Below are positions 62,159 through 64,000 of a stretch of 64,000 nucleotides of DNA, in pieces. The stretch lies in contig CASHTG010000004.1 of assembly GCA_949357655.1 (NCBI GenBank), positions 124,001 through 188,000 on the forward strand, given 5' to 3'. Each line of letters begins with the position of its first letter. Position 1 is the stretch's first letter. The notes below the pieces were generated by a model that did no database searches, was not told the origin of the DNA, and saw only the letters and a program-made list of their open reading frames with translations. The position numbers and the translations under genes were made by a program. Source of the stretch: Parascedosporium putredinis (taxonomy: Eukaryota; Ascomycota; Sordariomycetes; Microascales; Microascaceae).

Positions 62159-62930
62159 GGCGAACGGAGAAGTTTACTATTAGATTTTGTATTGGATTGA
62201 ATGGAAAGTAGTGTTGGAGTATTATAGAAATTCTCTATCTCAAGTATTCTAGGTCTCGTCTTCAATTTATAGTCGGCTGCACATTATTCCCATTGATCAT
62301 CAACGTTGCCAACATGGTGTTGCAGTTATTGTTCGCATAACTCGTAAGTGCGTGGCCTCGCAACACGCTTACGAGTTATCTAAACGCTGGAAAAGGGTAA
62401 TACGGGGTGTTGCGCGACTGCACGGGTCAATGTTCCATTAGCTCTTACACGAGTCTATGGGTATAATTGGTGAGCGCACTCTTCAAGGGTCCACGTTCAA
62501 TTGTTCGGGGCGGGACTGGCCGGCCACACTTCTTCCCGCAGTCTCGATCAATGACAATTGAAACTTGGCGAATGAGCGAAGGACCCGAGACTGCAGCCAT
62601 AATTATTTATCGTCACCCTTTTTGATAAACACAACGCTACGTGATATTCCAGCACCGTTCCTAACATATCAAAAGGGAATGAATGAACAATTCTCAAGGG
62701 TGCCTCTCCGTATCCGATGAGTAATGGATTTAGAGACCTCAGCACATCCATCTAGTATCCATAGATGGAGCCACTGGATCCAAATGTATTGTGAGTGCAA
62801 GTGTAGGAGCGCCTTCGCTCTTCCTTGGCCCGGAATTGGCACACAACCATGCTGAGATCAAAATGTTTTTATATTCATAAAATGGATCTATTAAATTTTA
62901 CTATTTCGTAAATAATAATGAAACTAGATT
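62159..62930. other. AT-rich spacer upstream of the hydrolase
   Basis: Intergenic DNA between the hydrolase start and the 3' end of the Ser/Thr-rich gene, richer in A+T than its surroundings (for example 62860-62930). It includes the inverted repeat at 62337-62379. No gene recognised. Confidence 0.5.
62337..62379. repeat. Inverted repeat with 12-bp perfect outer stem
   Basis: ATAACTCGTAAG (62337-62348) is exactly complementary to CTTACGAGTTAT (62368-62379). Inside, GCGTG and CACGC can extend the stem if a two-base bulge is allowed. It lies about 180 bases upstream of the hydrolase start codon and could be a protein-binding dyad, an RNA hairpin or a remnant of a small element. Confidence 0.55.
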
Positions 62931-64000
62931 CTACTCTGGAACCGCCGGGATCAAGTCCATTGGGATCTCATTACCCACGTCACCCGGCGCCGTCAGGGAC
63001 AGAGGACGGAATGTCGCCGTAAGGCTCCCAGGGATCCGGAACTGACTCCGGTTCGTGTTCTCCGCCGTACACTGCAGCGGCACGCCCACACGCACGGGCG
63101 AAGTGCATGAAATGTAGGCATGGGTACTAAAAATGTAGTTGACATTGTTCGTAGTATACACAATTTTGGCGCTACTCGTGGTGAAGAGATAGTACGCGCC
63201 CGTCATGAGGCGATTCGTGCCCTCTTCAAGATGGAGGTCACCGGCTACGTAGCTGCTGACCATAGATGGGGGAGGTACCATGTAGGCTGGAGCCCCTATC
63301 ACCTGGGGACGGTACCAGAATTTGAGTCCAGTCAAAGAGAGTTGAGAAGGAGCAATACCGACGCCGGCGAAGGTCTCAATGATGGGGGAGGACCTGTCGT
63401 GGAAGGGCTAGTATCGTCCTCGGTCGTTGTCTCTTCGGGCACCGCAGTTTCGGTTGTGGTTTCGTCTGAAGCAGTGATGGTCGCCAACGTCGTGTCCTCG
63501 CTAGTAGTCTCCGAGGCGGTAGCGGTAGCCTCACTCTCTATCTCAGTAGTGACACCCTCACTCGCTGTCTCAGTCGCGGTATCGCTGTTCGCTGCCTCAG
63601 TAGTGACAACCTCACTCGCTGTCTCGGTAGCGATGTCCTCGCTTGCCGTCTCAGCGACCGTATCGGTGGTAACGTCATCAGAGGCTACATCTGAAGTGGT
63701 GCGGGGGTATAGGTTGCAGCCTCGCTAGGGACTTGGTCGGAAATGCTACTACCGGACGGCTCATCATCAATCACCGCGCTGCTGGCGGTAGGGTCTTCAC
63801 TGATCCACGTAGTATACGGAGTCTCGGTTTCGCTAGGGGTCTCGAGGGTGCTCGAGTCATCGATGCCGGTTGTTGCCGAATCATGGCTCTCCGAGCTCTC
63901 GGAGACGACGAGCGTGGGGATAGAAGGGTCCGGGGTTTCGAATGTAGCGGTTTCCGCTGTCACCGCCGATGCGTGACGCGAACTGGAAGGCTTGCACCGG
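62931..64000 (-). CDS. Ser/Thr-rich cell-surface-type protein, 5' end outside window (partial)
   Basis: The 3' part of a gene that continues past base 64000. The visible portion (about 357 residues) begins in a Thr/Ser/Glu-rich region with imperfect 18-residue repeats (TETASE...VTTE type) encoded by 54-base DNA repeats, then a non-repetitive C-terminal domain (SQLSLTGLKFWYRPQV...SYVAGDLHLEEGTNRL...YISCTSPVRVGVPLQCTAENTNRSQF) with two Cys. Such Thr/Ser stretches are usually heavily O-glycosylated in secreted or wall proteins. No GPI signal is seen at the visible end (MDLIPAVPE), and the N-terminus is not visible, so secretion is inferred. Two single-C losses break the frame (GGGGG on the plus strand at 63703-63707 and 63384-63388). 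I do not recognise the C-terminal domain. Confidence 0.7.
63542..63649. repeat. 54-base coding tandem repeat, two main copies
   Basis: Copies at 63542-63595 and 63596-63649 share most positions (CTCAGTAGTGACA...CCTCACTCGCTGTCTC), with weaker flanking copies. On the minus strand they encode 18-residue Thr/Glu/Ser units. Copy-number variation between strains would be expected. Confidence 0.8.

Overview
The window is nuclear DNA of a filamentous ascomycete (Pezizomycotina, probably Sordariomycetes). Genes have short introns (about 55-130 bases) with GTAAGT-like donors, CTAAC-like branch sites and YAG acceptors. The proteins are typically fungal: an AzgA purine permease, a Frm2/Hbn1-type nitroreductase, an Nce102-like MARVEL protein, a PNGase A, a CVNH domain and a microsomal P450. 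I recognised no tRNA, rRNA, transposon or CRISPR array.

Layout: azgA (+, 2207-4611) converges on a large Cys/His-rich copper P1B-ATPase (-, 5350-8823). A PQ-loop membrane protein (-, 9639-10425) is divergent from a UCH37-type deubiquitinase (+, 11607-12794). A ubiquitin-like-domain membrane protein of Herp/Usa1 type (-, 13707-15865) is divergent from mitochondrial phosphatidylserine decarboxylase (+, 17256-18945). A nitroreductase (-, 19667-20370) and a CPR/FNR-type flavoprotein lacking a flavodoxin domain (-, 23795-25750) follow. An 11.8-kb stretch without a recognisable gene separates the flavoprotein from a P450 (+, 37541-39467). Then, all on the minus strand, come a small secreted CVNH protein (40887-41604), an Nce102-like protein (45069-45599), a secreted PNGase A (49576-51864), a short hypothetical protein (53338-53847), an alpha/beta hydrolase (61087-62158) and the 3' part of a Ser/Thr-rich surface protein that runs off the right edge (62931-64000). 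Recognised genes cover about 35% of the window.

The genes do not form an obvious pathway or biosynthetic cluster. Several converge on membrane, ER and secretory functions (phosphatidylethanolamine synthesis, ER-associated degradation and the proteasome, plasma-membrane organisation, glycoprotein processing), but that may be coincidence.

The strongest window-scale signal concerns sequence quality. Thirteen of the fifteen genes are interrupted by frameshifts, 32 in all. Every one is restored by adding back one base (two at one site), nearly always in a C/G run. I saw no compensating insertion and no nonsense codon in the restored frames. This looks like uncorrected homopolymer deletions rather than real pseudogenes. 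Coordinates below are for the sequence as given; stated protein lengths assume the missing bases are restored.
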